A stretch of DNA of 64,000 nucleotides from Atopobium sp. UBA2090 (GCA_002331575.1 DCZG01000050.1:1-64000), one strand, 5' to 3'; positions 1 through 9,082 are shown, numbered from the stretch's first letter. The notes: a model not told the origin generated them from the letters alone. Translations and numbers: made by a program.

Positions 1-477
1 CTAGCCGTAGAAGTCGAAGTTGATGGTGTCGAAGTCGGCGATGCCGAAGTCGGCTGCGTTGCCGGTGAGGGTCGCCTGGTCGACGACCGTGAGCTTGATG
101 GTCGTGCCCTTGGAGAGGGTGAGGGTCACGTCGGACTCGGTGCCCTCCCAGGTGCCGGTGTCGGTGAGCAGGTCGGCGTGGGCCTCGAGGGGCTTGACCT
201 CGCAGGTGCCGTCGTCGTTGAGGATGACGTCGAGCATCTGCTCGTTGCCGCCGGCGGTGCCGTAGACGGTCTGGCCGGTAATCTCGACCGAGCCCCTCCA
301 CTGGCCGGCGTAGAACTTGTTGGCGTCGAAGCTCGAGCTCGTGCTCGTGGTCGCGGCCGAGCTGGAGCTCGAGGCGGCCGAGCCGGTGCCCGTCGAGCTG
401 CTCGACGAGCCGCACGCCGCGAGAGGCGCGCAGAGCGCGACCGAGAGCAGGCCGGCCATGACGATGTTCCTGTTCAT
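1..477 (-). CDS. Small secreted lipoprotein, function unknown
   Basis: This encodes 158 residues. The start at 477 is chosen because AAGGAG lies 6 bases upstream; an in-frame ATG 21 bases further upstream has no such site. The N-terminus is a lipoprotein signal: a short basic stretch, a hydrophobic core and the lipobox LAAC with Cys22 as the lipidated residue. A Ser/Thr-rich linker of about 30 residues follows, then a beta-rich domain of about 100 residues that starts near FYAGQWRGSVEI. I do not recognise the domain. The gene is transcribed divergently from the LytTR regulator at 743, the same layout as the GH3 genes in the next two modules, so it may be that regulator's target (inference). 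The stop codon occupies the first bases of the window. Confidence 0.8.
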   Translation of the reverse strand: MNRNIVMAGLLSVALCAPLAACGSSSSSTGTGSAASSSSSAATTSTSSSFDANKFYAGQWRGSVEITGQTVYGTAGGNEQMLDVILNDDGTCEVKPLEAHADLLTDTGTWEGTESDVTLTLSKGTTIKLTVVDQATLTGNAADFGIADFDTINFDFYG

Positions 478-602
478 GATGATCTCCTTAGCAGACATGG
501 GTTCCCACCGCCCATTCGGCCGCGTTGGCAGCCATTCTCACTGGAACCACCTTACCCGACACGCCCGAATCGTCCAGCGATCGAGCGCAAGCAGTCGAAC
601 TC

Positions 603-637
603 GTGACGCGAATTGTCGCCGAGGCATGCGGCGTCAC
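603..637. promoter_or_regulatory. Inverted repeat in divergent promoter region of module 1
   Basis: GTGACGC (603-609) and GCGTCAC (631-637) form a 7-bp inverted repeat with a 21-base spacer, in the intergenic region between the lipoprotein gene and the LytTR regulator. TCGAAC also occurs twice in the same orientation, near 595 and 637. A regulator-binding role is inferred only from position. Confidence 0.3.
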
Positions 638-742
638 TCGAACGGACTGGTTCCCCTCACAAGTACGGCTCGAAAACTGGTACCGTGGAGGAGCGACCAC
701 GGGCCGCATTCTGCCGACTTGGCGAGGGGGAGGCAGCAGATT

Positions 743-1456
743 ATGTACAGGTTTCTCATCATCGAAGACGAGCCAGACATGGCGACGGAGCTTCGCGGCC
801 ACCTTGACCGCTATGCCAAGGTCCATGGACTCGACTTCGATATCACCTGGGTCAGGACGGCATTCGAATTCGTGGAGTCCAAGGTCAAGTACGACCTCGT
901 CTTCATGGACATCGGCCTCCCGGGCATCAACGGGATGGAGGCGGCCCAGCTGCTGCGCGCCTACGACGATGAGACCCTCATCATCTTCGTGACCAACCTG
1001 TCCCAGTACGCCGTAAAGGGATACGAGGTCGGGGCACTCGACTTCGTAGTCAAGCCCGTCTCGTACCACAACCTCTCGATGAGACTCGACCGTGCCATGC
1101 GCATCCTCGGACGGCGCGAGGGCAAGAGCATCTGCATCACCACCAAGTTCGGCGCCCGCATCATCCCCATCTCCACGCTCATCTACATTGAGGTGCATGG
1201 CCATAACCTCGATTACCACCTCACCGATGAGAAGGAACCGGTCGAACTGCGCGGTAGCCTCGCCCAGCTCGAGGAGGAGCTCGACCCCAGCCTCTTCGTG
1301 CGCATCTCCAACAGCTGCCTCGTCAATGCCGACCACATCCGCACCGTGGACGGCCCGACCATGCGCATGTCCAGCGGAGATGAGCTCGTCATCAGCCGTA
1401 CCAAGCGCAAGGCTGCGCTCGAGGCGCTCGCGGACTACTACGGGGGAAACCGCTGA
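743..1456 (+). CDS. LytTR-family response regulator (module 1)
   Basis: This encodes 237 residues, the usual size for an AgrA/LytR-type regulator. The receiver domain (about 1-125) has the acidic pair EDEP, the phospho-acceptor Asp56 in FMDIGLPGINGMEA, the switch Thr in FVTNLSQYAV and the conserved Lys in VVKPV. The LytTR DNA-binding domain (about 135-237) contains the typical FVRISNSCLVNADHI stretch. The start at 743 has GAGGGGGAGG just upstream; longer upstream reading is non-coding in character. Its stop TGA shares its last base with the ATG of the following kinase gene, so the two are translationally coupled. The paralogues at 9281 and 14378 have the same length and Asp position. Confidence 0.93.
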   Translation: MYRFLIIEDEPDMATELRGHLDRYAKVHGLDFDITWVRTAFEFVESKVKYDLVFMDIGLPGINGMEAAQLLRAYDDETLIIFVTNLSQYAVKGYEVGALDFVVKPVSYHNLSMRLDRAMRILGRREGKSICITTKFGARIIPISTLIYIEVHGHNLDYHLTDEKEPVELRGSLAQLEEELDPSLFVRISNSCLVNADHIRTVDGPTMRMSSGDELVISRTKRKAALEALADYYGGNR

Positions 1457-2787
1457 TGGCTCTCGGTCCCATGCTCAACTACGTGGTCAACGGCTTCCTC
1501 TTCTCCATCCCCGCGCTCATGCTCGCGGCGCGTCTCCCCAGGCGCCCCCATTACTACGCCCGCGTCGCCCTCTCCATCGCGCTTGTCATCTTCTACCTCT
1601 CCAACCCGTTCTCCGGACTCATGCGAGGGGGCACCTTCGAGGTGTTCTCGATCATGGCCCTCTACTTCGCCGTCATTCTCGCCCTGCTTCTCGGCATGGT
1701 TCTCTTTGTGACCGAATCGACCCTCTGGGCAGCAGCCTTCTGCGCCGTGGTCGGCTACACCGTCGAGAACCTCGGCGCCGGTCTCGGGGAGCTTCTCGGC
1801 CAGCTCCTCCGCATGGGACGGCTCAATATCGGGCTCTTTGGGAACGAGTTCTTTCGCATGGTGCTGTGCTGCGTGATCACCTATGTGCTGTTCTACTTCG
1901 CGGTCATTCGCGGAAGACGGGACAGAGCGCTCGAAATCGACCCGAGCAAGACGAGCTTTCTGCTGGTCTTTGGCGTCGTGCTCATCAACATCGTCTTTGA
2001 CATGTCCATCAAGTACGTCCGCGCCTACAGCGTGCCCTCCGGCTTCACGCTCATCTTCCGCATCGTTCAGCTCGCCGTGTGCTTCTACGCCCTCATGCTC
2101 GAGTACGAGATGCTCTACAACCGCCACCTGCTGCTCGAGGCGGCCACGACCGAGCGCATGCTCCACGACCGCGAGCACCAGTACGAGCTCTCGCGCGAGA
2201 ACATCGAGGCGATCAACGTCAAGTGCCACGACATCCGCCACCAGATTCGCCACCTGGAGGACGGGAGCAACGGCGCGCAGGTCGTCGACAAGGCCGTGCT
2301 CGCCGACATCGCGCACCAGGTGAGCATCTATGACTCCACCGTTCGGACCGGAAACGACGCGCTGGACACGATCCTCACCGAGAAGAGCCTGCTCGGCGAG
2401 CGCGAGCACATCACGCTCGGCTGCATCGTGGACGGACAGGCGCTCGACTTCATGAGCGACACCGACCTGTACTCCCTCTTCGGGAACGCCCTCGACAACG
2501 CCTTCGAGGCCGTGCGGGGGCTGGAGGACGAGGACGAGCGCAACATCTCGCTACTCGTGAAGAGGGCCGCCGGCATGGTCTCCATCCACATCGAGAACTA
2601 CTACTCCGGCAACGTGCGATTTGAGAACGGTGCGCCCGTGACCACCAAGGCCGACAAGCAGAATCACGGCTACGGTGTGAAGTCGATGCAGCTCATCACC
2701 AAGCGCTACGGCGGGTCGCTCACGATGGGCACCGAGGACCAGACCTTCTACCTCAATATCCTCATCCCGGTCCCCAAGGAGGGATAG
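1456..2787 (+). CDS. GHKL sensor histidine kinase (module 1, intact catalytic boxes)
   Basis: This encodes 443 residues. The first ~210 hold about six hydrophobic membrane segments with no sizeable extracellular domain, as in AgrC-type sensors. A linker with HDREHQYELSRENIEAIN leads to the phospho-acceptor region KCHDIRHQIRH (His258). The ATPase domain follows with an intact N-box (FGNALDNAFEA) and a glycine-containing box (NHGYGVKSMQLITKRYGG). It is the only one of the three related kinases in this region with both boxes intact. It overlaps the upstream regulator gene by one base. The ligand is unknown; the compact membrane domain fits a peptide or small-molecule signal (inference from the AgrC family). 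Confidence 0.92.
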   Translation: MALGPMLNYVVNGFLFSIPALMLAARLPRRPHYYARVALSIALVIFYLSNPFSGLMRGGTFEVFSIMALYFAVILALLLGMVLFVTESTLWAAAFCAVVGYTVENLGAGLGELLGQLLRMGRLNIGLFGNEFFRMVLCCVITYVLFYFAVIRGRRDRALEIDPSKTSFLLVFGVVLINIVFDMSIKYVRAYSVPSGFTLIFRIVQLAVCFYALMLEYEMLYNRHLLLEAATTERMLHDREHQYELSRENIEAINVKCHDIRHQIRHLEDGSNGAQVVDKAVLADIAHQVSIYDSTVRTGNDALDTILTEKSLLGEREHITLGCIVDGQALDFMSDTDLYSLFGNALDNAFEAVRGLEDEDERNISLLVKRAAGMVSIHIENYYSGNVRFENGAPVTTKADKQNHGYGVKSMQLITKRYGGSLTMGTEDQTFYLNILIPVPKEG

Positions 2788-2808
2788 CCCCTGCCAAAGG
2801 TGCCTGCC

Positions 2809-2854
2809 TGCCAAAGGTGCCAACGCCCTTTGGCAGCCAAAGGGACACCCTACG
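2809..2854 (-). repeat. REP-like palindromic repeat, copy 1 (left flank of RAYT gene)
   Basis: This is one copy of a ~45-bp repeat. Its core is a perfect palindrome with 9-bp arms (CCCTTTGGC / GCCAAAGGG) around one base. A second pairing, TGCCAA...TTGGCA, is possible in the same repeat. Part of the element (TGCCAAAGGTGCC) is duplicated just to the left, from 2792. It lies in inverse orientation to the copies at 3754 and 11339. Confidence 0.85.
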
Positions 2855-2875
2855 TCCAATCGGCGAACGGGGGTG

Positions 2876-3622
2876 TCAGCTATTCGTCAGGACGGCGCTC
2901 AACGTCCATCTGCCAATCCCGGTAAGGCGCTCAATCTGCCTGATGGAGAACCCACAGCTCCAGAGCGAGTGCAGCATCTTGTTCCTCATATCGATGGGAG
3001 TGCCCTTGAGCTGGGCAGGATCCACTCCGCCGAGCACGCGCACCGCAATCTCGTGAGCTTCGGATGTCGTGACTCTCTGCCGTCCCTCGAAGGGCATCTC
3101 GGGATAGGTCTTGTCTTCGCAGAACCATGAGAACGCGGCTTTTCCGCCGAGAAGGTCCAAGAGCATGGACGTGTCGGTCAGTCTCGGCGTGCCGACGTAC
3201 TCGTGGTAGCTGCTCCACGGATACTCCTCCGCAGAGAAGCCAAGGTCACGTGGGTTGTTGTGGATGTATCGCGCCGCTCCGAGCAGGTACTCCTCGTCCT
3301 CGATGGGGAAGCTTGCGAAGCGGGCCTGGAAGACATGGCCAACATGTCCCGTCCGCTCGTTGAAGTACCGAGCGTAGCTCGACTCCATCCTGCACATGGC
3401 ATCGCTCAGGAGTCCGTCGGGATCAACCGGCAACAGGTGAACGTGGTTATCCATGAGGCACCATGCGATAAGTTTGATGTGATGAAGCTTGGTCTCACGA
3501 CCGAGCACCTCAACAAACTCCCCCTTATCCGCATCATTCTCGAAGAGAATCTGCCTGCCGTTTCCTCGCATAACGACGTGATAATAGCCTGACTCTGAGA
3601 TGCTCCGTGGTGACCTTGGCAT
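2876..3622 (-). CDS. REP-associated tyrosine transposase (RAYT, Y1/HUH family)
   Basis: This encodes 248 residues. The Y1_Tnp fold is recognisable from YYHVVMRGNGRQILF near the N-terminus, the metal-binding HUH motif DNHVHLLP (His60 and His62), and YARYFNERTGHVGHVFQARF, which carries the candidate catalytic tyrosines Tyr83/Tyr86. The C-terminal third is a likely helix-turn-helix (SIRQIERLTGIGRWTLS). RAYTs are single-copy, domesticated relatives of IS200/IS605 transposases that act on REP palindromes. Here the gene is flanked on both sides by inverted copies of a palindromic repeat, which fits that family exactly. The start at 3622 has a GGGGGAGGG site. The reading frame is intact. Confidence 0.93.
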   Translation of the reverse strand: MPRSPRSISESGYYHVVMRGNGRQILFENDADKGEFVEVLGRETKLHHIKLIAWCLMDNHVHLLPVDPDGLLSDAMCRMESSYARYFNERTGHVGHVFQARFASFPIEDEEYLLGAARYIHNNPRDLGFSAEEYPWSSYHEYVGTPRLTDTSMLLDLLGGKAAFSWFCEDKTYPEMPFEGRQRVTTSEAHEIAVRVLGGVDPAQLKGTPIDMRNKMLHSLWSCGFSIRQIERLTGIGRWTLSAVLTNS

Positions 3623-3753
3623 CCCTCCCCCTTTCGTCTGTGGGAAGGATTGATAGCACCTCGCCTAGGCATCCAAAATCCGTTTCGGTAGACGGCGGTA
3701 CTGGCACATGCCCGAAAGACGACAATCTCCGCGTCTTTTGTGACGTCCGTCGG

Positions 3754-3796
3754 AGGGTGTCCCTTTGGCTGCCAAAGGGCGTTGGCACCTTTGGCA
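3754..3796 (+). repeat. REP-like palindromic repeat, copy 2 (right flank of RAYT gene)
   Basis: The sequence is almost identical to the reverse complement of copy 1 at 2809 and identical over its core to the solo copy at 11339. The 9-bp-arm palindrome is intact. It abuts the terminator of the GH3 gene, and the short GGCTGAAA that follows it is also shared with the solo copy. Confidence 0.87.
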
Positions 3797-3810
3797 GGCT
3801 GAAAGGCAGA

Positions 3811-3840
3811 CGGCCCCGCATCGTTGCTGATGCGGGGCCG
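3811..3840 (-). terminator. Rho-independent terminator of first GH3 gene
   Basis: A perfect 10-bp stem, CGGCCCCGCA / TGCGGGGCCG, has a 10-base loop and lies about 30 bases past the GH3 stop. On the minus strand it is followed by TCTGCCTTTC. Confidence 0.75.
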
Positions 3841-3872
3841 AAGGGGAGGGGGAAGGGGCTCGATGCTAGTGG

Positions 3873-6338
3873 CTACTCTTTCCAGTCGCCTGGGGTGACC
3901 TCGGTATCGGGCTCCGTGAGCGCCTTGGCAGAGTAGGTGGAGACGCGGTCGTCGTCGATGACGCCGGACCAGTTGAGGCCGAAGCAGAAGTCGTAGGCGT
4001 TGCCCTCGGAGTCGGTGTAGGGCGTCACGTCACGCGGAACGTCCTCGTAGCTCGCCTCGACGGTCTCCATGTTGATGGGCATCTGGAACGGAAGCACGGC
4101 GGAGGGCTCGGTCTTGCCTCCGATGATGTTCGCGTAGGCCTTCGACGAGGGGGTGCCCATGAAGGCGAAGCTCATGAGGACCACGTCACAGAACGGCTCC
4201 AGCTCGGAGAACACCATCGGCCTGCCCGCCTCGACGATGGCGACGACCTTGGCGTTGGGGCACTTCTCCCGCACGGTCTTGACGAGCTCGAGGTCGGAGA
4301 GGTTCGTGGCGGCAGAGCTCTTGCCCTTGTAGGAGCGGTTCTCCTTGGTGCCGTCCGCGAGGATCTCGCCGGCGATCGAGGGATCGCGAGCAGTCGTGGC
4401 GGTATAGGGCTCGTACTGCAGCGTGATCGGCAGATACTCGACCGTCGTCAGATCGACGCCGCCGAATCCAGAGCCACCGGTGACGCCGTCCTTGGCGTCC
4501 TGCGGGTTCTTGATGCGGACGATTGCCCACTCGCAGCCGGCAAGGTCTTCGTCGGAAGGCATGGCGGCGTCGCTCGCCTGGTAGACCCCGGTGGTCGTCT
4601 CGCCCGTGAACGCGTTGGTCGAGGTGCCGGTAGGCTCGCCCACGGTGTCGGTCACGACGGTGAAGAGCTCCTTTGCCGCGTCCTCGTCGATGGCCATCTC
4701 GAAGTGGGCGGGGTCGGTCGACATGAAGCTGCCCGTGACGAGCTTCTGCGCGATGTACGCCTTCGGCTTTCCGGAGACGCCACCCTTGGCGATTGCCTTG
4801 CCGGAGTTCTTGAGCATGACCGTCGACTTCTCGGATGCCTCGAGTCCGAACTCCGCGGCAGCCTCGTCCTCGAGCACGTCCTTGGCAGAGGATCGGTCGG
4901 AGTAGGGCTGCTCGAACAGGGAGACGTTCATCATGACGGCAATGATGTGCCGCGCGGACTCCTGCACCCTCGCGAGCGCCTTGTCATCGCCGAGCTCGCT
5001 CTGCATGAGCTTGTAGGCGTCGTCGCCGACCTCCATGTCGAATCCGCCGCCATACTGGTCGATGCCCGCTTCGATCATCTTCTGATAGCGCTCGGGCTCG
5101 GTCAGGTCCGCCACACCGTAGGTCTGGCTCGTGAGAATGCCCCAGTCGGTGGTGAACATGCCATCCCAGCCCGCGTTGCGGAGGATGCCGAGGTTGCGCT
5201 TGTTGTAGCCCGAGCCGACGTTCTCGCCGTACTTCTCGTCCTCGGAGTAGGCGATGCCGTAGCAGGGCATGACCGCGGCCATCTGGCCCGTCGTGGAGTC
5301 GAGGTTCAGACCGCCGTCAAGGAAGGGGATGAGATGGGCGTCGAAGTTGTCGCCCGGGAAGACGTTGTACTCACCCGTCTGCGAGTGGTCGTTGCGCCCG
5401 CCCTCGGAGCATCCCTCCCCCACGTAGTGCTTCAGCATGGCGGCCACGGAATCGGTGCCCCAGCCCTTGTCGTCGGTGGCGTCATCGTCTCCCCATGTCG
5501 ACTGCAGGCCGCCGGCGAATGCCTTGGTGAAGTCGCGGTTGACTGCGGGGTCCTCGCAGACGGAGCCCGAGAGACGGCAGCCGATGATCTGGGAGTAGAC
5601 GTCGACCTGGGGCCCGAGCAGGCATCGAACGCCCGTCGCTCGCCAGGCGCGACCAAGGTACATGCCGGCCTTGCGCCAGACGTCCTTGTCCATGGAAGCG
5701 GAGAGGCACACGTTGTCGGGGATGTCATAGAGCTGGTACTGGTCGGTGGAGTTGAGATACGGAATGCCGTAGGTGCTCTCCTCGCACATCTGCTGGACCG
5801 TGTTGATCCAGGAGATGTCGGAGGCATACGAGTCGAGGTCGGACTGAAGGCGGGAGACGCCGGCGCGCGAACCCTTGGTCACGAGGCCGTAGTCGGGGTC
5901 TGTCGCGCCCTCTGAGTTGTCGGAGGTTCCGCCGTGCCACATGAGCTGAAGCGCCTCGTCGGAGGTGAGCAGGGCGGCGAGAGACGCGGCGCGGTCTGCC
6001 ACCGGCTGGCGCCAGTCCTCGTAGAAGTCAAGCTTGCCGTCGCCGTTCATGTCCTTGAAGGCAAGGCCGTCGACCTGGATGATCTTCGAGGCATCCATGA
6101 CGCCGAGCGTGGCGCCGCCATCCTGGGTGACCTTGGTCCAGCCGTCGCGGGTCTCCTCGGAGGTCCACTTGGCCGTGACGTCATCACCGTCCGGATCGAT
6201 CGGGTACTTGTCAGCAGACGGCAGGCTGCTGGTGCTGGTACCGGCTCCCGTACTGGTCCCGCAGGCGGCGAGGCCCATGAGACCTGCCGTCGCAGCGGAA
6301 CCGAGCAGGAAGTTCCTGCGAGAAACGCTTCCGTTCAT
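3873..6338 (-). CDS. Glycoside hydrolase family 3 enzyme, Tat-type lipoprotein (copy A)
   Basis: This encodes 821 residues. The start at 6338 is set by AAGGAG 6 bases upstream; the longer frame has no site. The N-terminus carries a twin-arginine motif (SRRNFLL) followed by the lipobox LAAC, so it should be exported folded and anchored to the membrane. An EF-hand-like loop, DMNGDGKLDFYED, precedes the catalytic barrel, as is common in bacterial GH3 enzymes. The barrel contains KHYVGEGCSEGGRND and the nucleophile motif GWDGMFTTDWG with Asp398. A GH3 C-terminal alpha/beta domain follows (VVAIVEAGRPMVFSELEPFCDVVLMSF). Substrate cannot be told; beta-glucoside or another glycoside is likely. It is paralogous to the next gene, nearly identical at both ends and more divergent in the middle. 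Confidence 0.88.
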   Translation of the reverse strand: MNGSVSRRNFLLGSAATAGLMGLAACGTSTGAGTSTSSLPSADKYPIDPDGDDVTAKWTSEETRDGWTKVTQDGGATLGVMDASKIIQVDGLAFKDMNGDGKLDFYEDWRQPVADRAASLAALLTSDEALQLMWHGGTSDNSEGATDPDYGLVTKGSRAGVSRLQSDLDSYASDISWINTVQQMCEESTYGIPYLNSTDQYQLYDIPDNVCLSASMDKDVWRKAGMYLGRAWRATGVRCLLGPQVDVYSQIIGCRLSGSVCEDPAVNRDFTKAFAGGLQSTWGDDDATDDKGWGTDSVAAMLKHYVGEGCSEGGRNDHSQTGEYNVFPGDNFDAHLIPFLDGGLNLDSTTGQMAAVMPCYGIAYSEDEKYGENVGSGYNKRNLGILRNAGWDGMFTTDWGILTSQTYGVADLTEPERYQKMIEAGIDQYGGGFDMEVGDDAYKLMQSELGDDKALARVQESARHIIAVMMNVSLFEQPYSDRSSAKDVLEDEAAAEFGLEASEKSTVMLKNSGKAIAKGGVSGKPKAYIAQKLVTGSFMSTDPAHFEMAIDEDAAKELFTVVTDTVGEPTGTSTNAFTGETTTGVYQASDAAMPSDEDLAGCEWAIVRIKNPQDAKDGVTGGSGFGGVDLTTVEYLPITLQYEPYTATTARDPSIAGEILADGTKENRSYKGKSSAATNLSDLELVKTVREKCPNAKVVAIVEAGRPMVFSELEPFCDVVLMSFAFMGTPSSKAYANIIGGKTEPSAVLPFQMPINMETVEASYEDVPRDVTPYTDSEGNAYDFCFGLNWSGVIDDDRVSTYSAKALTEPDTEVTPGDWKE

Positions 6339-6361
6339 GTTCTTCTCCTTTGTATCCCCCT

Positions 6362-6387
6362 GTCTGCAGGCCATCCTGCCTGCAGAC
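6362..6387 (-). promoter_or_regulatory. Hairpin in the 5' leader of GH3 copy A
   Basis: GTCTGCAGG and CCTGCAGAC form a perfect 9-bp inverted repeat with an 8-base spacer, 24-49 bases upstream of the start codon. The equivalent hairpin before GH3 copy B (9083-9108) keeps the stem, with one compensatory T-A to C-G change and one mismatch. It could act as RNA in the leader or as an operator. Confidence 0.5.
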
Positions 6388-6563
6388 CTCTACTGACTGG
6401 CATCTTCTGGCCTGGCGAGAAGAGCGCGCGTTTTCGAACGCAAGAGGTTCCAGGAAACACGCAAGATGCTGAAAGTGTCTCTGGACGGCGCTCGCGACGG
6501 ACGCCCGTTCGCCCGTCTCGCCGTCGCTCTGGAGCCCTCGCGCGCAAAGCGTCTCTCGACAAT

Positions 6564-6593
6564 CGGCCCCACACCGTTACCGGTGCAGGGCCG
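6564..6593 (-). terminator. Terminator of second GH3 gene
   Basis: The stem CGGCCC..ACACCG pairs with CGGTG..GGGCCG around a small TTAC loop, about 33 bases past the stop of the GH3 gene ending at 6627. The CACCGTTACCGGTG core is shared with other terminators in this window. Confidence 0.6.
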
Positions 6594-6626
6594 AAGAGGA
6601 GGGGGAAGGGGGCTGGCTAAGGGCGG

Positions 6627-9059
6627 CTATTCGACCCAGTCGCCTGGGGTGACCTCGGTCTCAGGCTGGGTGAGCGCCTTGGCGGAGTAGGTGGAGACGC
6701 GGTCGTCGTCGATGACGCCGGACCAGTTGAGGCCGAAGCAGAAGTCGTAGGTATTGCCCTCGGAGTCGGTGTAGCACGCGAGGTCGCGCGGGACGTCCTC
6801 GTCCTGAGCCTCGACCGTCTCCATGTTGATGGGCATCTGGCAGGGGAGAAGACCGCTGGGCTCGACCTCGCCGGAGAGGATGCGACCGTACGCGGGACCG
6901 AACGCGCGGCCGGAGCTCGCCCAGCTCCACAGGATGACGTCGGCGTAGGGCTCGATCTCGTGGAAGCACTGCGCGTTGTTGGTGGCCTCCACGATGAGGA
7001 TGATCTTGCCGGTGGGCATGGCGGCACGAAGTGCGATGAGCGCGTCGAGGTCGGACTCGTTGCTTGCGGTGATGGACTTGCCGCGGTAGCTGCGGTTCTC
7101 CTTCACGCCATTGACGATGTCTCCCGCAAGGGAGGGGTCACGGGCGGTCGTCGCGGTGTACGGACGATACTGGAGCGAGATGGGCAGGTACTTCTGGTCG
7201 TCGGGAACGGGGTCCTTGGAGAACATCGAGCCGCCCTCGCCCGCTCCGGTGTCGGGGCTCGCGATCTTGAAGATTGCGTACTCGCAGCCGGCAAGCTCGT
7301 CGGCGGTGAGGCTGGTCACGGTCGTTCCGTCATCGGGATCCGTGACGACGTCGAAGACGTCGCTCACGTACTGCTCGTCCACGACCATCGAGATGGTCGG
7401 GTCGGCGCTGCCGCCCATCATGACGGCGAATGCGTTGGCCTGCTCGACCTTCTTGGGGATGTAGCACTTGGGCTTGCCCGTGATGCCACCCTTGGCAATG
7501 ATCTTGCCGGCGTTCTTGAGCATGACGATCGACTTGTTGGACGCCTCCTGGCCGAACTCCGCGGCAGCCTCGTCCTCGAGAACCTCCTTGCAATGCTCGC
7601 GGTCGCAATAGGGCTGGTCGAAGAGCTGGACCTGGTTCATGACCGTGAAGATGCGACGGGCAGAGTCCTGCAGACGGGTGAGCGCGGCGTCCTCGCCGTA
7701 GTCGCTCTCGTAGAGCTTGTAGCCGGCCTTGGCGATGTCGAGCGCCCAGTCTCCGCCGATCTGATCGACGGTTGCCTCCAGCAGCTTCTCGAAGCGCTCG
7801 TCCTCGGTCATGTCCTTGACGCCGTGGGCGCGATCGCCGTAATCGGTTGCGCGCAGGATCTGCCAGTCGGTGGTGATCATGCCGTCCCAGCCGGCGTTGC
7901 GCAGGATGCCGATGTTGCGCGCGTTGTAGGCGCCGCCCCAGAGCGGACCGTACTCCTCGTCCTCGGAGTAGGCGATACCGTAGTTGGGCATCACTGCCGC
8001 CATCTCGCCGGTCTTGGAGTCGAGCTTCATGCCGCCGTCGAGGAACGGGATGAGATGCGCGTTGAAGTTGTTGCCGGGGAAGACGTCGAACTTGCCTGCG
8101 TCGTTATGGTCGTTGCGGCCGCCCTCGACGGCGCCACCACCGACGAAGTGCTTGAGCATGCAGGCGACGGAATCCTCGCCCCAGCTCTGGTCGTCGGTGA
8201 GGTCATCGTCGCCCCAGGTGGACTGCATGCCGCCCGCGTACTTCTGGGTGAGGTCGCGGTTTGTGGCGGGGTCCTCGCACATGGACCCGCCCAGACGCGT
8301 GTAGATGACGTTGGAGCCGATGTCCACCTGCGGCCCGAGGTCGACGCGGAAGCCCGCGGAGCGCCAGGCGCGACCGATGTAGTGGCCGGACTTCTTCCAG
8401 ACGTCGGGGTCGAAGGTCGAGGTCAGGCAGTGGGGATCGGGGATGTCATAGAGCTGATAGGGGTCGGTGGAGTTCATGTAGGGGATGCCGTGCTTGTCGT
8501 TCTCCTCGCACCATTCCTGGATGGCGTTGACCCAGGCGATGTCGGTGGCATAGGAGTCGATGTCGGAGTTCGCACGGGAGACGCCCGCGCGCATGCCGTC
8601 GGTGAGGATGGTCACGGAGTCGTCGTCGAGCGGCGTCGCCATGCTCGTGAAGCCGTTGTGCCACATGAGCGGAAGAATCTCGTCGGCGGTGAGCGTGGAC
8701 GCGAGGGCGGCGGCACGGTCGGCGGGCGTCTGGCGCCAGTCCTCGAAGAGGTCGAGCTTGCCGTCGCCGTTTGAGTCCTTGAAGGCGAGGCCGTCTACCT
8801 GGATGATCTTGTCCTCGCTCATGACGCCGAGCGTGGCGCCACCATCGGGGTTGGTCACGCGAGTCCAGCCGTCGCGGGTCTCCTCGGAGGTCCACTTGGC
8901 CTTGACGTCGTCGCCGTCCGGATCGATCGGGTACTTGTCGGCAGCCGGAGCGCTGCTGGTGCTGGTTCCCGTGCCGGTCCCACAGGCGGCGAGGCCCATG
9001 AGGCCTGCCGTCGCGGCGGAGCCGAGCAGGAAGTTCCTGCGAGAAACGCTTGCGTTCAT
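6627..9059 (-). CDS. Glycoside hydrolase family 3 enzyme, Tat-type lipoprotein (copy B)
   Basis: This encodes 810 residues with the same plan as its neighbour: SRRNFLL Tat motif, LAAC lipobox, EF-hand-like DSNGDGKLDLFED, barrel with KHFVGGGAVEGGRND, nucleophile motif GWDGMITTDWQ (Asp398, the same residue number as copy A), then the C-terminal alpha/beta domain. The first 26 residues differ from copy A at one position, and the last ~40 are nearly identical. The upstream leader is also duplicated. This points to tandem duplication with later divergence or partial gene conversion (inference). AAGGAG lies upstream of the ATG at 9059. It is transcribed divergently from the LytTR regulator at 9281. 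Confidence 0.88.
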   Translation of the reverse strand: MNASVSRRNFLLGSAATAGLMGLAACGTGTGTSTSSAPAADKYPIDPDGDDVKAKWTSEETRDGWTRVTNPDGGATLGVMSEDKIIQVDGLAFKDSNGDGKLDLFEDWRQTPADRAAALASTLTADEILPLMWHNGFTSMATPLDDDSVTILTDGMRAGVSRANSDIDSYATDIAWVNAIQEWCEENDKHGIPYMNSTDPYQLYDIPDPHCLTSTFDPDVWKKSGHYIGRAWRSAGFRVDLGPQVDIGSNVIYTRLGGSMCEDPATNRDLTQKYAGGMQSTWGDDDLTDDQSWGEDSVACMLKHFVGGGAVEGGRNDHNDAGKFDVFPGNNFNAHLIPFLDGGMKLDSKTGEMAAVMPNYGIAYSEDEEYGPLWGGAYNARNIGILRNAGWDGMITTDWQILRATDYGDRAHGVKDMTEDERFEKLLEATVDQIGGDWALDIAKAGYKLYESDYGEDAALTRLQDSARRIFTVMNQVQLFDQPYCDREHCKEVLEDEAAAEFGQEASNKSIVMLKNAGKIIAKGGITGKPKCYIPKKVEQANAFAVMMGGSADPTISMVVDEQYVSDVFDVVTDPDDGTTVTSLTADELAGCEYAIFKIASPDTGAGEGGSMFSKDPVPDDQKYLPISLQYRPYTATTARDPSLAGDIVNGVKENRSYRGKSITASNESDLDALIALRAAMPTGKIILIVEATNNAQCFHEIEPYADVILWSWASSGRAFGPAYGRILSGEVEPSGLLPCQMPINMETVEAQDEDVPRDLACYTDSEGNTYDFCFGLNWSGVIDDDRVSTYSAKALTQPETEVTPGDWVE

Positions 9060-9082
9060 GTCTTCTCCTTTGTATCCCCCTT

